Origin: a virus
IMG/VR virus record: IMGVR_UViG_3300037258_000066
Span: 1-45,669 of that record
DNA length: 45,669 nucleotides
Direction: 5' to 3' (one strand)
Shown here: one piece after another, positions 29,858 to 38,371 of the stretch
Layout of the letters: each line of letters starts with the position of its first letter
Position numbering within the stretch: position 1 is the first letter of the stretch
Made by a program: the position numbers and the translations under genes
The notes under the pieces: model-generated
The model's database searches: none
Told to the model about the DNA's origin: nothing
The model's input: only the letters and a program-made list of their open reading frames with translations

Positions 29858-31789
29858 TTACGCGCTGCCCAGGATGCCCGTGCGAATAGTCAGCAGCCCG
29901 GGGATGTAATCGCCATACGTCTCATGCACGTATGTGCCGAAGGTCCATGCGCGTGTCGTCACGGGCCATTCTATCCCGTAGTAGTCGCGCTGCACGAACA
30001 TTCCGCTGACGCCAGGGATGCGCGAGTGCGGATAGGGATTACTCGTCTTGCGGTAGACGATGGTTCCCGGCGGCAACATCGGGTGGATGTGAATCGGCAG
30101 TTCTTCAGATCCCGTGGCCTTCATGCTGTACTGCGACTTGTAACCCGAGACCACGAAGCCTCCAAGAATGTTGCCCTGCATATCGCGGCTCACTTCGAAG
30201 CGGTAGGCCGGCACGCCGGAGGTGTTCTTGAACAACGCCTGAGCGATGGAGAGCTTGGCATCGACCGAAGCCCAAATTTCATCGGCCACGGTCTGGAAGG
30301 AAGTCCACTGCGCTTTGAGGTCGTACTCGATTTCCGCCACGGCAGGTACGGAGCTCGAGGAGTTGGTCATGCCAGGAGTCAGCAATCCGGTGTTGGTGAC
30401 GCCAGTGATCGGGCTCTTGGAAGTCAGGTCGCTCATGTTGATGAACGAGCCGTTGTTCACGCACCATGCGATGATTCCGGCGAAGTCGAGAGCCTGTTGG
30501 CTGTTGTCCGTGCTCAGGCCGGTGGCCGCTGCGGTGTAGCTAGCGTTCGCCGTGCCGTTCGCCAGATACACGAAAGGAACAGTGGTGATCGCCACCAGTT
30601 GCGCGTTGGCAGTCGTTGGCGTGGTCGCATCGCTCACGTCCACGAACCAAGCCCATGCGAATACGCCCTTCTTTGGCAGGACGTCGGCCAGCACGTAGGG
30701 ATAGGAAGTTCCTGCGCTGACGACGTTCGATGCCGCGCTCACCGCGCCCATTCCGCCCTTGATCGGATCGGTGGTGGTGTCGGCGTTTGTGCGCGTGAAG
30801 CTGGGAGTCAGGCCGCTCGCGACGGTCGGAGCTGCCTGGTAGCCGAATTGAGCGTTGTTCGGATTGCCGAGCATGGTCAATTCGACCACGCGGACAGATA
30901 CGTTCGTGCCGCCGCCGGTGAATCCGGTGCCGCCATCGGTCACAAGCCCGGCCGCCCCAGTCGGAAGAGCAGTTTTGAGCGCCACGGTCGGCGTATTGGC
31001 CGTCCCCAAAGCAAATCCGTTGAGGCCAGCCGCCGTGCCGGGGTTTCCGCCCCACATCAGAGATTCTTCTTGCAGCCACAATTCGTGCGCGCCGCGGATG
31101 TGCTCGTCGGCCACATTGTCCGTGTACCCCTCCCCAGCAAATTCTGCCGTAAACGTCACCGAGCGTTCGACACCTAGTTCGGCATAGGTCGCGAGGCCGT
31201 TGTTCTCGTTCGGGGTCGCGTATGCCACGCGCTCGCCTTCCTTGGCGCCCGCATAGGAAGTTCCCGGCCCGAGAGAGGTGTACTTCCAGTTGACGGCCGT
31301 GCCGTATCCGGCGTTGACCTTACCCCAGCGCGGGAGAGAGTTGCGCAGCGGCGTGTTCACCGGGTAAATCAGATAAGCCGGTCCGCGCAGATCGTAAAAG
31401 TTGTATCCGAGAGAGGTGGAGACGCCGGCTTTCTGCATTCGATTTGAATAGTCTTGAACGAGTTCCTTCATCAGATCGTTGGCTGCTGCGGCCCGATTAC
31501 CAAACTCGATCTCGGACTTGGCCATAAACAGTTCGTATTCGGCCTTCGATACGGCAGAACCTTTGGCCGCTGATTTGTATTCGATCCATTCGTTGATTCC
31601 GTCGCGCAGCCGCCTAAGCTGGGAAACGCCTCGAGCGTACTTCGCGAGCCTATCGCGGTTGTCTTGTTTCCAGCCCTTGACTAACTCGCGGGCATTTTTG
31701 TCTTGCTCCCTGGTCCACAAATCTCCTTGCGGGCCTCCCCATGTGGCCATTGATCCGCGAGTGATGCCAGGGTAGGCTGTGCGATTCAT
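29858..31789 (-). CDS. Major capsid protein, HK97-fold (643 aa)
   Basis: ATG 31789 has GGAGGAAAT upstream. Residues about 15-120 are charged and helical (DKNARELVKGWKQDNRDRLA, and SKAEYELFMAKSEIEFGNRA), like a delta or scaffold-like domain. Then comes a beta-rich core with YLIYPVNTPLRNSLPRWGKV, RVAYATPNENNGLATYAELG and EEIWASVDAKLS-type spine segments. The C terminus has HPMLPPGTIVYRKTSNPYPH and RTGILGSA. These are features of HK97-fold capsid proteins with the 'G..ILYR.P' loop. It is larger than the usual 300-450 aa because of a Gly/Thr/Ala-rich insert near 270-430. Its position after the protease-scaffold gene agrees. Confidence 0.8.
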   Translation of the reverse strand: MNRTAYPGITRGSMATWGGPQGDLWTREQDKNARELVKGWKQDNRDRLAKYARGVSQLRRLRDGINEWIEYKSAAKGSAVSKAEYELFMAKSEIEFGNRAAAANDLMKELVQDYSNRMQKAGVSTSLGYNFYDLRGPAYLIYPVNTPLRNSLPRWGKVNAGYGTAVNWKYTSLGPGTSYAGAKEGERVAYATPNENNGLATYAELGVERSVTFTAEFAGEGYTDNVADEHIRGAHELWLQEESLMWGGNPGTAAGLNGFALGTANTPTVALKTALPTGAAGLVTDGGTGFTGGGTNVSVRVVELTMLGNPNNAQFGYQAAPTVASGLTPSFTRTNADTTTDPIKGGMGAVSAASNVVSAGTSYPYVLADVLPKKGVFAWAWFVDVSDATTPTTANAQLVAITTVPFVYLANGTANASYTAAATGLSTDNSQQALDFAGIIAWCVNNGSFINMSDLTSKSPITGVTNTGLLTPGMTNSSSSVPAVAEIEYDLKAQWTSFQTVADEIWASVDAKLSIAQALFKNTSGVPAYRFEVSRDMQGNILGGFVVSGYKSQYSMKATGSEELPIHIHPMLPPGTIVYRKTSNPYPHSRIPGVSGMFVQRDYYGIEWPVTTRAWTFGTYVHETYGDYIPGLLTIRTGILGSA

Positions 31790-31813
31790 ATTTCCTCCGT
31801 TGGACTCAGGGTA

Positions 31814-31857
31814 GCCAAAAACAAAAAGGCCAGCCGGGGATCACTCCCCAACTGGCC
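31814..31857 (-). terminator. Hairpin plus U-tract element before the capsid gene (copy 2)
   Basis: In minus-strand RNA GGCCAG pairs with CUGGCC (31852-31857 with 31828-31833), then a 2x2 internal loop, five upper pairs (31836-31840 with 31845-31849) and a four-base loop. UUUUUGUUUUU follows (31827-31817). It shares the lower stem and the U5GU5 tail with the copy at 27030-27070, but the upper stem differs. It lies about 28 bases before the capsid start codon. Confidence 0.75.
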
Positions 31858-31879
31858 TCTGAACTTTCAGTCAGCCCGA

Positions 31880-32035
31880 CTACTGGAACTTTATTTTCTG
31901 CGTCACCATCTCAGCGGCGCACGGTACTCCGTCTTGAATCTTCAGCTTTTCGATCTCTCCGAATTTCAGTTTCTCGCAGAACTTAATGAAATCCGCCCAG
32001 CGAACTTTTTTTTCTGCGAACTCCTCAACCGCCAT
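31880..32035 (-). CDS. Small hypothetical protein before the capsid gene (51 aa)
   Basis: ATG 32035 is five bases after the protease-scaffold stop. The product is basic and helical (AVEEFAEKKVRWADFIKFCE) with a C-terminal basic strand (AAEMVTQKIKFQ). No strong ribosome-binding site is visible, so translation would depend on coupling. Function unknown; small genes at this place often encode capsid decoration or scaffolding helpers. Confidence 0.55.
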   Translation of the reverse strand: MAVEEFAEKKVRWADFIKFCEKLKFGEIEKLKIQDGVPCAAEMVTQKIKFQ

Positions 32036-32040
32036 TTGCG

Positions 32041-33462
32041 CTAGACCGGGAACGGATCTGACACATTGCTCTGTTGCGTCTTGCCGACTTCTCGATCTCG
32101 CGGCACGGCAAACAATCGGGCTGGCGAAGGAGCCGGCAGAGCCTCGACGGCTTTCTTGATCGCATCGGCGATCAGCTTTTCGGCGTCGGCCTTCGTCATG
32201 GAATCGGAGGTGCCGTTCGTCGCGGCGGCTGCGGCAGCTTTCGCGGCAGCGTCGTCAACTACCGGCGGCCGCATCTCATCGAGCAGCGCCTTGAGCGCCT
32301 TCTCCGCTTCCTTTTCGTCCGAGCCCATCACGTCCTTGCACGCCTTCATGCACTTGCCGAGATGAGTAGACATTTTCTCGTGCATGCCACCGAGGGCGGT
32401 GTGCGCCTTGTGCATGGCGTCGTGGTGCTCCATCGCGGCTTCCATGTGCGCGTGCAGCGCGGCCAGGCCCTTCTTGGCTTTGGCGAGATCATCGGAGGGC
32501 ACGAACTGCTTTTTGAAATCGTCCTCGCTGACGCCGAGAGCCGCTGCGCATTTCTTGATCTGTTCAGGATTCATGTTCGCTCCTGTTGCTGCGCACTGTT
32601 TTGCCATCAAACGTTCTACCAGCGCAGTGATTTTTTGCATCTCTGTGTCTAATTCAGAATCCCCGATATATTCGAGCTTCGCCATTTCATCGAGAATCGA
32701 CTTCGAGGACGGTGGCTCCATGCCCTCTTGTCGATAGATTTCTTTCAGGTGGGCGATGGCCTGCTCTTTGCCGGGGCCTTCGTATTTGTTGCCGCGATAA
32801 CCCCCATGAAGGGCGGCCCATGCAGCACCCATGTGGCTGTGGGACGGCTTGCCTGATTCGTCCGTGTAGGGTAGATGCCCAGCGCCAGCGAGATACTTGA
32901 CGCCTTTTTCGAGAGACAGCGCGAGAGCTTTGGTGATTCGCTCGACATCCGCGTCGGTGAGCTTTTGCTCCGGCGTCTTGAACATCTCGGTCGTTCCGTC
33001 GGCTTTCGCATATTCGATGAATGCTCCTGGCAGGCACGGATTATCGACGAGAGAAACTTCGCCCGGCTGCGCGGTGTAATATTTCTTCGCGCCTTCGGTC
33101 CATCGCTTGACGTACTTTCCGCCCTGGCTAAATCCGAGAAGAACTTTTTCGGTGACCTTCTTCCATGTGGAATCGTCCACGACTTTGAAGGCCATGCGGA
33201 TCTGCTTCTTGCTATCGTCGAAGTCAATCGTCTTTCCGGCGCCGACCGCGTTCAATTGGTGCATCTCACGCAGCGGCATGATGTTCTGCCCGTCAGAGGC
33301 TTTGCCTAGCTCATCGTTCACCGCCTTGTATTCTGGTTTCGTCGATTCGTAATGGCACGTCTCGCCGTCCTTGTCCTCTGCCTCTGCGGTAACGAGTCCG
33401 TAGACGAGGCGCTGCTCAATATCGACTTTGACGAGGGGGAAAAACTTTAGGAGCTTGTCCAC
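32041..33462 (-). CDS. XkdF-like prohead protease fused to scaffold-like domain (473 aa)
   Basis: GTG 33462 is the start. Residues 1-150 resemble phage prohead serine proteases of the XkdF type: RLVYGLVTAEAEDKDGETCH, MPLREMHQLNAVG with H68, and AQPGEVSLVDNP with S137. Residues 190-250 hold a conserved linker (AAWAALHGGYRGNKY, AIAHLKEIYRQEGMEPP). Residues 290-460 are helical and Ala/Met/His-rich (ALHAHMEAAMEHHDAMHKAH), like a scaffold. Protease-scaffold fusion lets the scaffold be cleaved during capsid maturation. It is placed before the capsid gene, as usual. Confidence 0.8.
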   Translation of the reverse strand: MDKLLKFFPLVKVDIEQRLVYGLVTAEAEDKDGETCHYESTKPEYKAVNDELGKASDGQNIMPLREMHQLNAVGAGKTIDFDDSKKQIRMAFKVVDDSTWKKVTEKVLLGFSQGGKYVKRWTEGAKKYYTAQPGEVSLVDNPCLPGAFIEYAKADGTTEMFKTPEQKLTDADVERITKALALSLEKGVKYLAGAGHLPYTDESGKPSHSHMGAAWAALHGGYRGNKYEGPGKEQAIAHLKEIYRQEGMEPPSSKSILDEMAKLEYIGDSELDTEMQKITALVERLMAKQCAATGANMNPEQIKKCAAALGVSEDDFKKQFVPSDDLAKAKKGLAALHAHMEAAMEHHDAMHKAHTALGGMHEKMSTHLGKCMKACKDVMGSDEKEAEKALKALLDEMRPPVVDDAAAKAAAAAATNGTSDSMTKADAEKLIADAIKKAVEALPAPSPARLFAVPRDREVGKTQQSNVSDPFPV

Positions 33463-33468
33463 GCGCGC

Positions 33469-33477
33469 AGCATACCA
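33469..33477 (-). promoter_or_regulatory. Extended -10 promoter candidate before the protease gene
   Basis: Minus-strand TGGTATGCT is a TGn extension plus TATGCT, six bases before the GTG start at 33462. The geometry equals that of the early promoter, so +1 would be the first base of the start codon. No -35 or ribosome-binding site is visible. The 96-base gap before this gene, following a secreted-protein gene, is a logical place for a late promoter. Confidence 0.4.
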
Positions 33478-33558
33478 GATGCGGCTATCGCTTTCTGTTC
33501 GCTGTGCTCAATTAGGAAACGCCGCGCGCTTCACGGTCTCGCGCCAGTCGGAGGCATC

Positions 33559-35271
33559 TCAGGGAATGCTCCCAAAGAACAGGGCCCCGCTACTCGGATA
33601 GTTCGGAATCACGTTCGCGTTTCCGCCTGCCCAAGCACTCAATTCAGCATTAGCTATTGCTGCAGCAGGGTCCACCGATGCTCCGGCCGCGCCGCTGGTA
33701 ATTGGAGTGGCATCCACGACCACGCTTACGAGATAGCCGTTTAGGTATACATCAATTACAGCGCCGACGACACATGCCGTTATGGCATCGCCTATTTGAA
33801 GAACTACAGATGGAGTTCTGTCCGTAAGGTCCGTATAAGTACCGCTTGCTAATCTCTGGTCAATTATCGAAGCCGATGTCGTTCCTGCCTTTCCTGTCCA
33901 ATGAATCCGATAGGCCGTCAATACTCCAGAAGTATTCACGCGCAACAAAGGGAGCACTGTGTCTGTGGACGTACCAAGAGCCTTGATTGTGATTTGTGAC
34001 CACTGGTCATTTGGCCAAGTCGCGGCGTTCCAAAAGGAATCGGGGTTACTGTTTACCGTTGATGAAGCGAAGGAATTGGATAAAAGTTGAGCCGCTACGA
34101 AACCCGCCGAAGAACTAAATCGAGTCCAGTTTCCCCCAATAGGATTAGCATCGGCTCTAGTGAAATTGTCGGAAGCAAGCAGGCCAAAGTTCAAACTCTT
34201 TGTTCCACCCGGAAACGGGATGGGAATGTTCTGCACGCCCTCGTACGTGTTGACAAGTGTTGCCAGCGGCGCACTTGCGGTCGCATGGTTGATATATCCC
34301 GTCGTGGCTTCCGCTGTGCCATCAGGAACAGCCGTGTAAAATAGGTGCGTGACTCCAGCAACTTCCAAAATCGTAGGGTCGGCCACTTGACCCTTTCCGG
34401 AGTTGACGCCTTCTGTGCTGGCGTTCCTGTAATAAGTAAGGGTTCCGGTGGGGGTCCAAGGACCGGCTGCGGACGGCGCCGACCAGCGCATGATGTCGGA
34501 CGGCAATGAATACACGGGCAAGACCGCATTGGGATAGTTCTTCTGCGTCGTCTGCGACCAGCCGTAATATCTGCCGTTGACCTTGGCGAATGTAAAGTTT
34601 CCGCCTCCAGTCCACGGTGCGCCAGATAAGAACGTGCCTGTGGACATCGAATCTACCCTGCTAGGATTCGATGGCTTGGTCCAAGTTAGGCCGTCCGTTG
34701 AGGTCGCCATCCCCGTCCCATAGACCGGAGTTCCGTTGGACCCGCCGCTATAGTAGCCATACCACGTTCCTCCGACCACATCACAGACAGTGAGCTGATA
34801 AACTCCGCTTCCTTCCCAGGTCTGCGTCGGAGTCAGAGCAGTGGCGTTTTGAAGCGTCCAAGTAACTCCATCGGAAGACGTGTATGCGGAAATGGCCGTG
34901 CCGGAAAAATTTCCGGGACCGCAATAGAGATAGTACGTTGATCCATTCTTGAATACTTTCGTTCCTCCGCCGACCGCAGCGATGATCGGATTAAGCGGAT
35001 CTTCAGTCCAAATCGTTCCGTCCAAAGATTCCGCATAGTAGATTCCGTATGGGGAAGCCACGTTGTCGTACCACATCTTAAAAACATTGCCCGCCCCGAG
35101 GCCTAGTTGAGAATTTCCTTCGTAGAGAACAGTGGGCTGTCCCGGCGAGAATCCAGCGGCCTTGTTAATTACGGTGCCAAGCGGCTGCCAGTAGTTAATC
35201 GCCGCATGGGAAATAGGCGAGAAAATCCCAATGAATAAAACCAACGCGCAGAATGCCCGTCTCAGGTTCAC
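33559..35271 (-). CDS. Secreted GH43/GH-F-like five-bladed beta-propeller glycoside hydrolase (570 aa)
   Basis: GTG 35271 overlaps the previous stop as GTGA. Residues 1-23 are a Sec signal peptide (NLRRAFCALVLFIGIFSPIS). Residues about 30-350 repeat propeller blade motifs: VLYEGNSQLG, MWYDNVASPYGIYYAESLDG, VFKNGSTYYLYCGPGN, SSDGVTWT and ADPTILEVAGVTHLFYTAVP. This pattern fits the GH43/68/32 clan, which cut arabinans, xylans or fructans. The C-terminal third (LASDNFTRADANPIGGNWTR) is a jelly-roll or LamG-like module. A depolymerase acting on host or matrix sugars is likely. It lies between the portal-side gene and the protease, which is unusual. Confidence 0.75.
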   Translation of the reverse strand: MNLRRAFCALVLFIGIFSPISHAAINYWQPLGTVINKAAGFSPGQPTVLYEGNSQLGLGAGNVFKMWYDNVASPYGIYYAESLDGTIWTEDPLNPIIAAVGGGTKVFKNGSTYYLYCGPGNFSGTAISAYTSSDGVTWTLQNATALTPTQTWEGSGVYQLTVCDVVGGTWYGYYSGGSNGTPVYGTGMATSTDGLTWTKPSNPSRVDSMSTGTFLSGAPWTGGGNFTFAKVNGRYYGWSQTTQKNYPNAVLPVYSLPSDIMRWSAPSAAGPWTPTGTLTYYRNASTEGVNSGKGQVADPTILEVAGVTHLFYTAVPDGTAEATTGYINHATASAPLATLVNTYEGVQNIPIPFPGGTKSLNFGLLASDNFTRADANPIGGNWTRFSSSAGFVAAQLLSNSFASSTVNSNPDSFWNAATWPNDQWSQITIKALGTSTDTVLPLLRVNTSGVLTAYRIHWTGKAGTTSASIIDQRLASGTYTDLTDRTPSVVLQIGDAITACVVGAVIDVYLNGYLVSVVVDATPITSGAAGASVDPAAAIANAELSAWAGGNANVIPNYPSSGALFFGSIP

Positions 35272-36059
35272 TGGCTCAGCTCACAATTCGCGTTCGTTCC
35301 ATCGAGGTAGCAGGTAGCGAAAGCCCACACCCCCGCCGTCTCGGCCAGTGTCGGCGGAGTCGTGGTAAAGCCCGCGCCCGAGGACCAGTAACCTCCGCTC
35401 ACCTGACCGGTCCCCGAAGCCGGTGAGATAATTTTCAGGACTACCGTGGCTGTGCCAGAACTTGGCTGCGTGAAAGTAATCGCGCAAGTGTCGCTGGCCG
35501 TGAGCGTGACACTTTGGTGGTTGCCGTTCGCGGGATTGAGTGTCAGAGCAGTAGTGCAAGTACCGTCCGAATGCTCGGCCGTCGTGTAAATAACGCATGG
35601 CCCTAAAGTGGGACTCGGATAATTTCCCGCAAGGCACCCGCCCGCTGGACCGGAGGGAGCGCCGCCGCCGGAACTGGCAGCCGTTGAGTAATTGATCGTG
35701 ACCGTGGCCGTCCCGCTGGAATATGCCGAAGCTCGCACGCGGAAAGTCGTTGGTGCGCTGGATGATCCGCTGAATGTGTAGGTCGTCACGCCGGGAGAAG
35801 TGATTGCCGATCCTGATGACGTCCACGTGTTTCCGCCGTCGGACGATTGCTCTGGCGCGAGAGTGGCGCTGAATGTATTGCCCGTTGTCACCGCTACGCT
35901 GGATGCGTTCGCTGGGAGCTTCTGAATCACGCACGCGGTGCTCGAAACGGCCTGGCACGCGCCGGTCGCTGTGATGTTTCCAGTGATCGGGTTAACCTGA
36001 GCGCGAAGCGGCAGCGCACAGCAAAAGAAAAGCGCGAGAAACAAAATCAATCTTCTCAT
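35268..36059 (-). CDS. Secreted beta-rich protein with signal peptide (263 aa)
   Basis: ATG 36059 has AAGGAG five bases upstream; an in-frame GTG at 36065 also overlaps the portal stop. The N terminus RRLILFLALFFCCALPLRAQ is a Sec signal peptide. The mature protein is Ser/Thr/Gly-rich and beta-type (TTFRVRASAYSSGTATVTIN) with a collagen-like linker (SSGGGAPSGPAGGCL). The end (TASDTCAITFTQPSSGTATV, GYWSSGAGFTTTP) resembles a C-terminal beta module seen in phage and bacterial surface proteins. Function unknown; probably works with the following GH43-like enzyme. Confidence 0.7.
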   Translation of the reverse strand: MRRLILFLALFFCCALPLRAQVNPITGNITATGACQAVSSTACVIQKLPANASSVAVTTGNTFSATLAPEQSSDGGNTWTSSGSAITSPGVTTYTFSGSSSAPTTFRVRASAYSSGTATVTINYSTAASSGGGAPSGPAGGCLAGNYPSPTLGPCVIYTTAEHSDGTCTTALTLNPANGNHQSVTLTASDTCAITFTQPSSGTATVVLKIISPASGTGQVSGGYWSSGAGFTTTPPTLAETAGVWAFATCYLDGTNANCELSQ

Positions 36060-36061
36060 CG

Positions 36062-38371
36062 TCACTCCTTGAATCCCACAGCCTGCAAGATGCAGTAGCA
36101 GTCCGGATGCGCCGTCGGGTACTTGTCGCCGCTCGGGTATTCAGCGCCGAGCGCACGTTCCAAACCTGCATTGCTTTCGCACACTGGGCAGGGATCGGGA
36201 CCGAGAGCGAGCCACTTCGTCTTTGTGACTAGGCCGCTTTGCTTCCACACTTCGAAGTTCGCGCCTACCTGAGCACGCGATATTTCACTCTTGGCGATCA
36301 TGGCCGCACGCGACTCGCTGAAAATGTCCGCGTTGCGGATGTCGTCAATCACCTCAGAGAATGGCGTCTTTTCCGCGAAGGCGTTCTTCACGATCTCGCG
36401 CAGCCGGTCGCGCGTCGTGTCGCTGATGGCCCACTTCGCCGAGGGATTCTTGACCAGCTCGCCCGCGTCGTTGTATTTCATGCCCACGAGTTCCGCCGCG
36501 CGCTTGCTGGCATAGTCCTGAGCGATTGTATTCACCGATGAAAGCAGGCCCGCGTCCGACAGTTCGATCTGCAGGAAAGCATCCGATATACCCGATTGCC
36601 CCGCTTGCTCTAGAGATGCGCGCGTTTCCGCCGGCAACGTCAGCCATTCCGCCTCGACTGCGCGATAAATGGCATCCGCCGTCGTATCTGATTCATCTTC
36701 TTTGGCCTTGCGCATCTTCATCAATCGGCTGGCCTCGACCGCGGCCTTTTCCTTTTGCCGCATGAACACTCGCGACAGAGCCGATTCCAGGCGTGCTTGC
36801 GCTTGGCGCGTATCCGGCGTACGACGGTCAGGATCGATGCGCGGCGTCTTGCGCTTCTCTACGGGCGGTTTGCCGTTGCCGCCCATTGGCTCCGGAGGTG
36901 GCTTGGCCGCAAACATATCCTTCGCGTGCGCGACCTGATCACCCAAATCAACAGGGACCGTTCCAGTCGCCGTAGTAATCATCAGTTCCGCCGCGTCTCC
37001 GCCAACTTCATCGAGTCCGCGAGCCGTCCGCGCTTCGTCGCGAGTAATGATTCCAGAATCCACATCGCTCTTGTCCGCCGTTGACCGTTTGACGACATCG
37101 AGCTCTTTCTGCGCGTCGAAGGTCATCTCGTATTCGTTGAATCCAAATCCGAATATGCGCGCGATGATCCAGTTCACCATTCCAGCCGCAGACAGGGCGA
37201 CTGGCATCGTGCCTTCTTCTTCGGACGATTGCTGGTTCGATTCCGCGCTGGCCCGGTTCATTTGCTTCAGGATTCTCTGCGCGGAGACGCCGACGCCATA
37301 GAAGATTTTGCGGATGTGCATCTCATCGAACGGATCGGCGAACAGCTTTTCCTTGGGATTGACAAACTGGTCGCCGCTCGAAGCGCCGGGCTGCGCACGA
37401 TCGACGAATCCCTGAATCAGCCGAATGGTCCCTGATCTCTTGAACGCCTGGCCGCTCAGTTCCGCCTCGATTGTTTTCTGCGTGGCGCTGATCTGGTCTG
37501 GAGACACATTTGGCGGAACGACGTGGAGAAGATCAGGCATTTGCCCGGAGATGTACCACGCTAGAACGAAGTCAAGCCGCGCTTGGCCGAGTTGGATTTC
37601 TTCGGCATTCTGTTCGGTCATGCTCATGCCGTACAGAAAGCTAGAAACTGTGTTGCGCGGGACGATGTTGCGCGGCCGATAGACCAAATCATTCATGGTT
37701 AGATTGGTGAAAGGTATTCCGCCAACGGTTGAGGGCGTTCCGCTCCAGAGTTGCTGATAGGCCCATGGAGGATTATCGGTCGGCTGCGGCGTGTAGCCCC
37801 ATTCGTCCACCAGCCGCGTAATGAACGCGCCGTCGATCACCCGCAACTGGCCGGGCTTACCGCCGCGCGAGCGCCGCACCAGCACCGAACCAGCATCAAT
37901 GGTGTACACGTATTCCAGCCACTCGCGTATCCATGTGGCCCAGTCGTGCTCACCGTCGGGACAATCGAATAAATCGTTGAGCATCTTGAGCGTGGTGTCG
38001 CCCTTGCTGCGCTTGTCTACGTCCGAGTTTTTCTCTCCGGGTTTCTTCTTGGCGCGGATCTGCCGCGGCAGGTTGGCGATGATGTCCTTGGCGTTCTCGA
38101 TGGCGATGCGATGCAGCGGATAAAGAGATAGGCTGCGCAGTGCTTGTGCCGTGAATTCCGCGTCGGGCCGCGGCGTGAACACCATGTTCTGATTGACCCA
38201 GTATTGCCAGCCGCGCGCTTCGGTTCCTGGCGGTGCGATGGGCGCAACCGAGATTCCCGGCCCGAAGTAATTGGACATATCGCCATTCGACATTGCGGTC
38301 TGCGGATTGCGGCGCGAGACGAGGCGCGAGAGGCCAGTCAGTTGGCGAACGATTGCGGTGGATGGTGCCAC
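36062..38371 (-). CDS. Portal protein fused to MuF-like head morphogenesis domain (769 aa)
   Basis: GTG 38371 is the likely start; ATG codons near residues 26 and 32 are alternatives. Residues about 60-440 resemble phage portals: LSLYPLHRIAIENAKDIIAN, TIDAGSVLVRRSRGGKPGQL, QIQLGQARLDFVLAWYISGQ-type helices and NPKEKLFADPFDEMHIRKIF. The C-terminal part carries a MuF/SPP1 gp7 domain: RAAMIAKSEISRAQVGANFE, then LGPDPCPVCESNAG and TAHPDCYCIL with paired Cys that may bind zinc. One gene covers two proteins that are separate in many phages. The portal is the DNA gate and the MuF part goes into the head. Confidence 0.85.
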   Translation of the reverse strand: MAPSTAIVRQLTGLSRLVSRRNPQTAMSNGDMSNYFGPGISVAPIAPPGTEARGWQYWVNQNMVFTPRPDAEFTAQALRSLSLYPLHRIAIENAKDIIANLPRQIRAKKKPGEKNSDVDKRSKGDTTLKMLNDLFDCPDGEHDWATWIREWLEYVYTIDAGSVLVRRSRGGKPGQLRVIDGAFITRLVDEWGYTPQPTDNPPWAYQQLWSGTPSTVGGIPFTNLTMNDLVYRPRNIVPRNTVSSFLYGMSMTEQNAEEIQLGQARLDFVLAWYISGQMPDLLHVVPPNVSPDQISATQKTIEAELSGQAFKRSGTIRLIQGFVDRAQPGASSGDQFVNPKEKLFADPFDEMHIRKIFYGVGVSAQRILKQMNRASAESNQQSSEEEGTMPVALSAAGMVNWIIARIFGFGFNEYEMTFDAQKELDVVKRSTADKSDVDSGIITRDEARTARGLDEVGGDAAELMITTATGTVPVDLGDQVAHAKDMFAAKPPPEPMGGNGKPPVEKRKTPRIDPDRRTPDTRQAQARLESALSRVFMRQKEKAAVEASRLMKMRKAKEDESDTTADAIYRAVEAEWLTLPAETRASLEQAGQSGISDAFLQIELSDAGLLSSVNTIAQDYASKRAAELVGMKYNDAGELVKNPSAKWAISDTTRDRLREIVKNAFAEKTPFSEVIDDIRNADIFSESRAAMIAKSEISRAQVGANFEVWKQSGLVTKTKWLALGPDPCPVCESNAGLERALGAEYPSGDKYPTAHPDCYCILQAVGFKE

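Noticed and set aside
29924-31177. A 417-aa plus-strand open frame opposite the capsid gene
   Set aside because: Arg/His/Ala-rich composition typical of the antisense of a GC-rich gene; no start signal.
27030-31857. Treating the two hairpin/U-tract elements as ordinary terminators of the genes upstream
   Set aside because: They could terminate, but both lie directly at the ribosome-binding region of the next gene with no promoter between, so simple termination would silence the capsid and tail tube genes.
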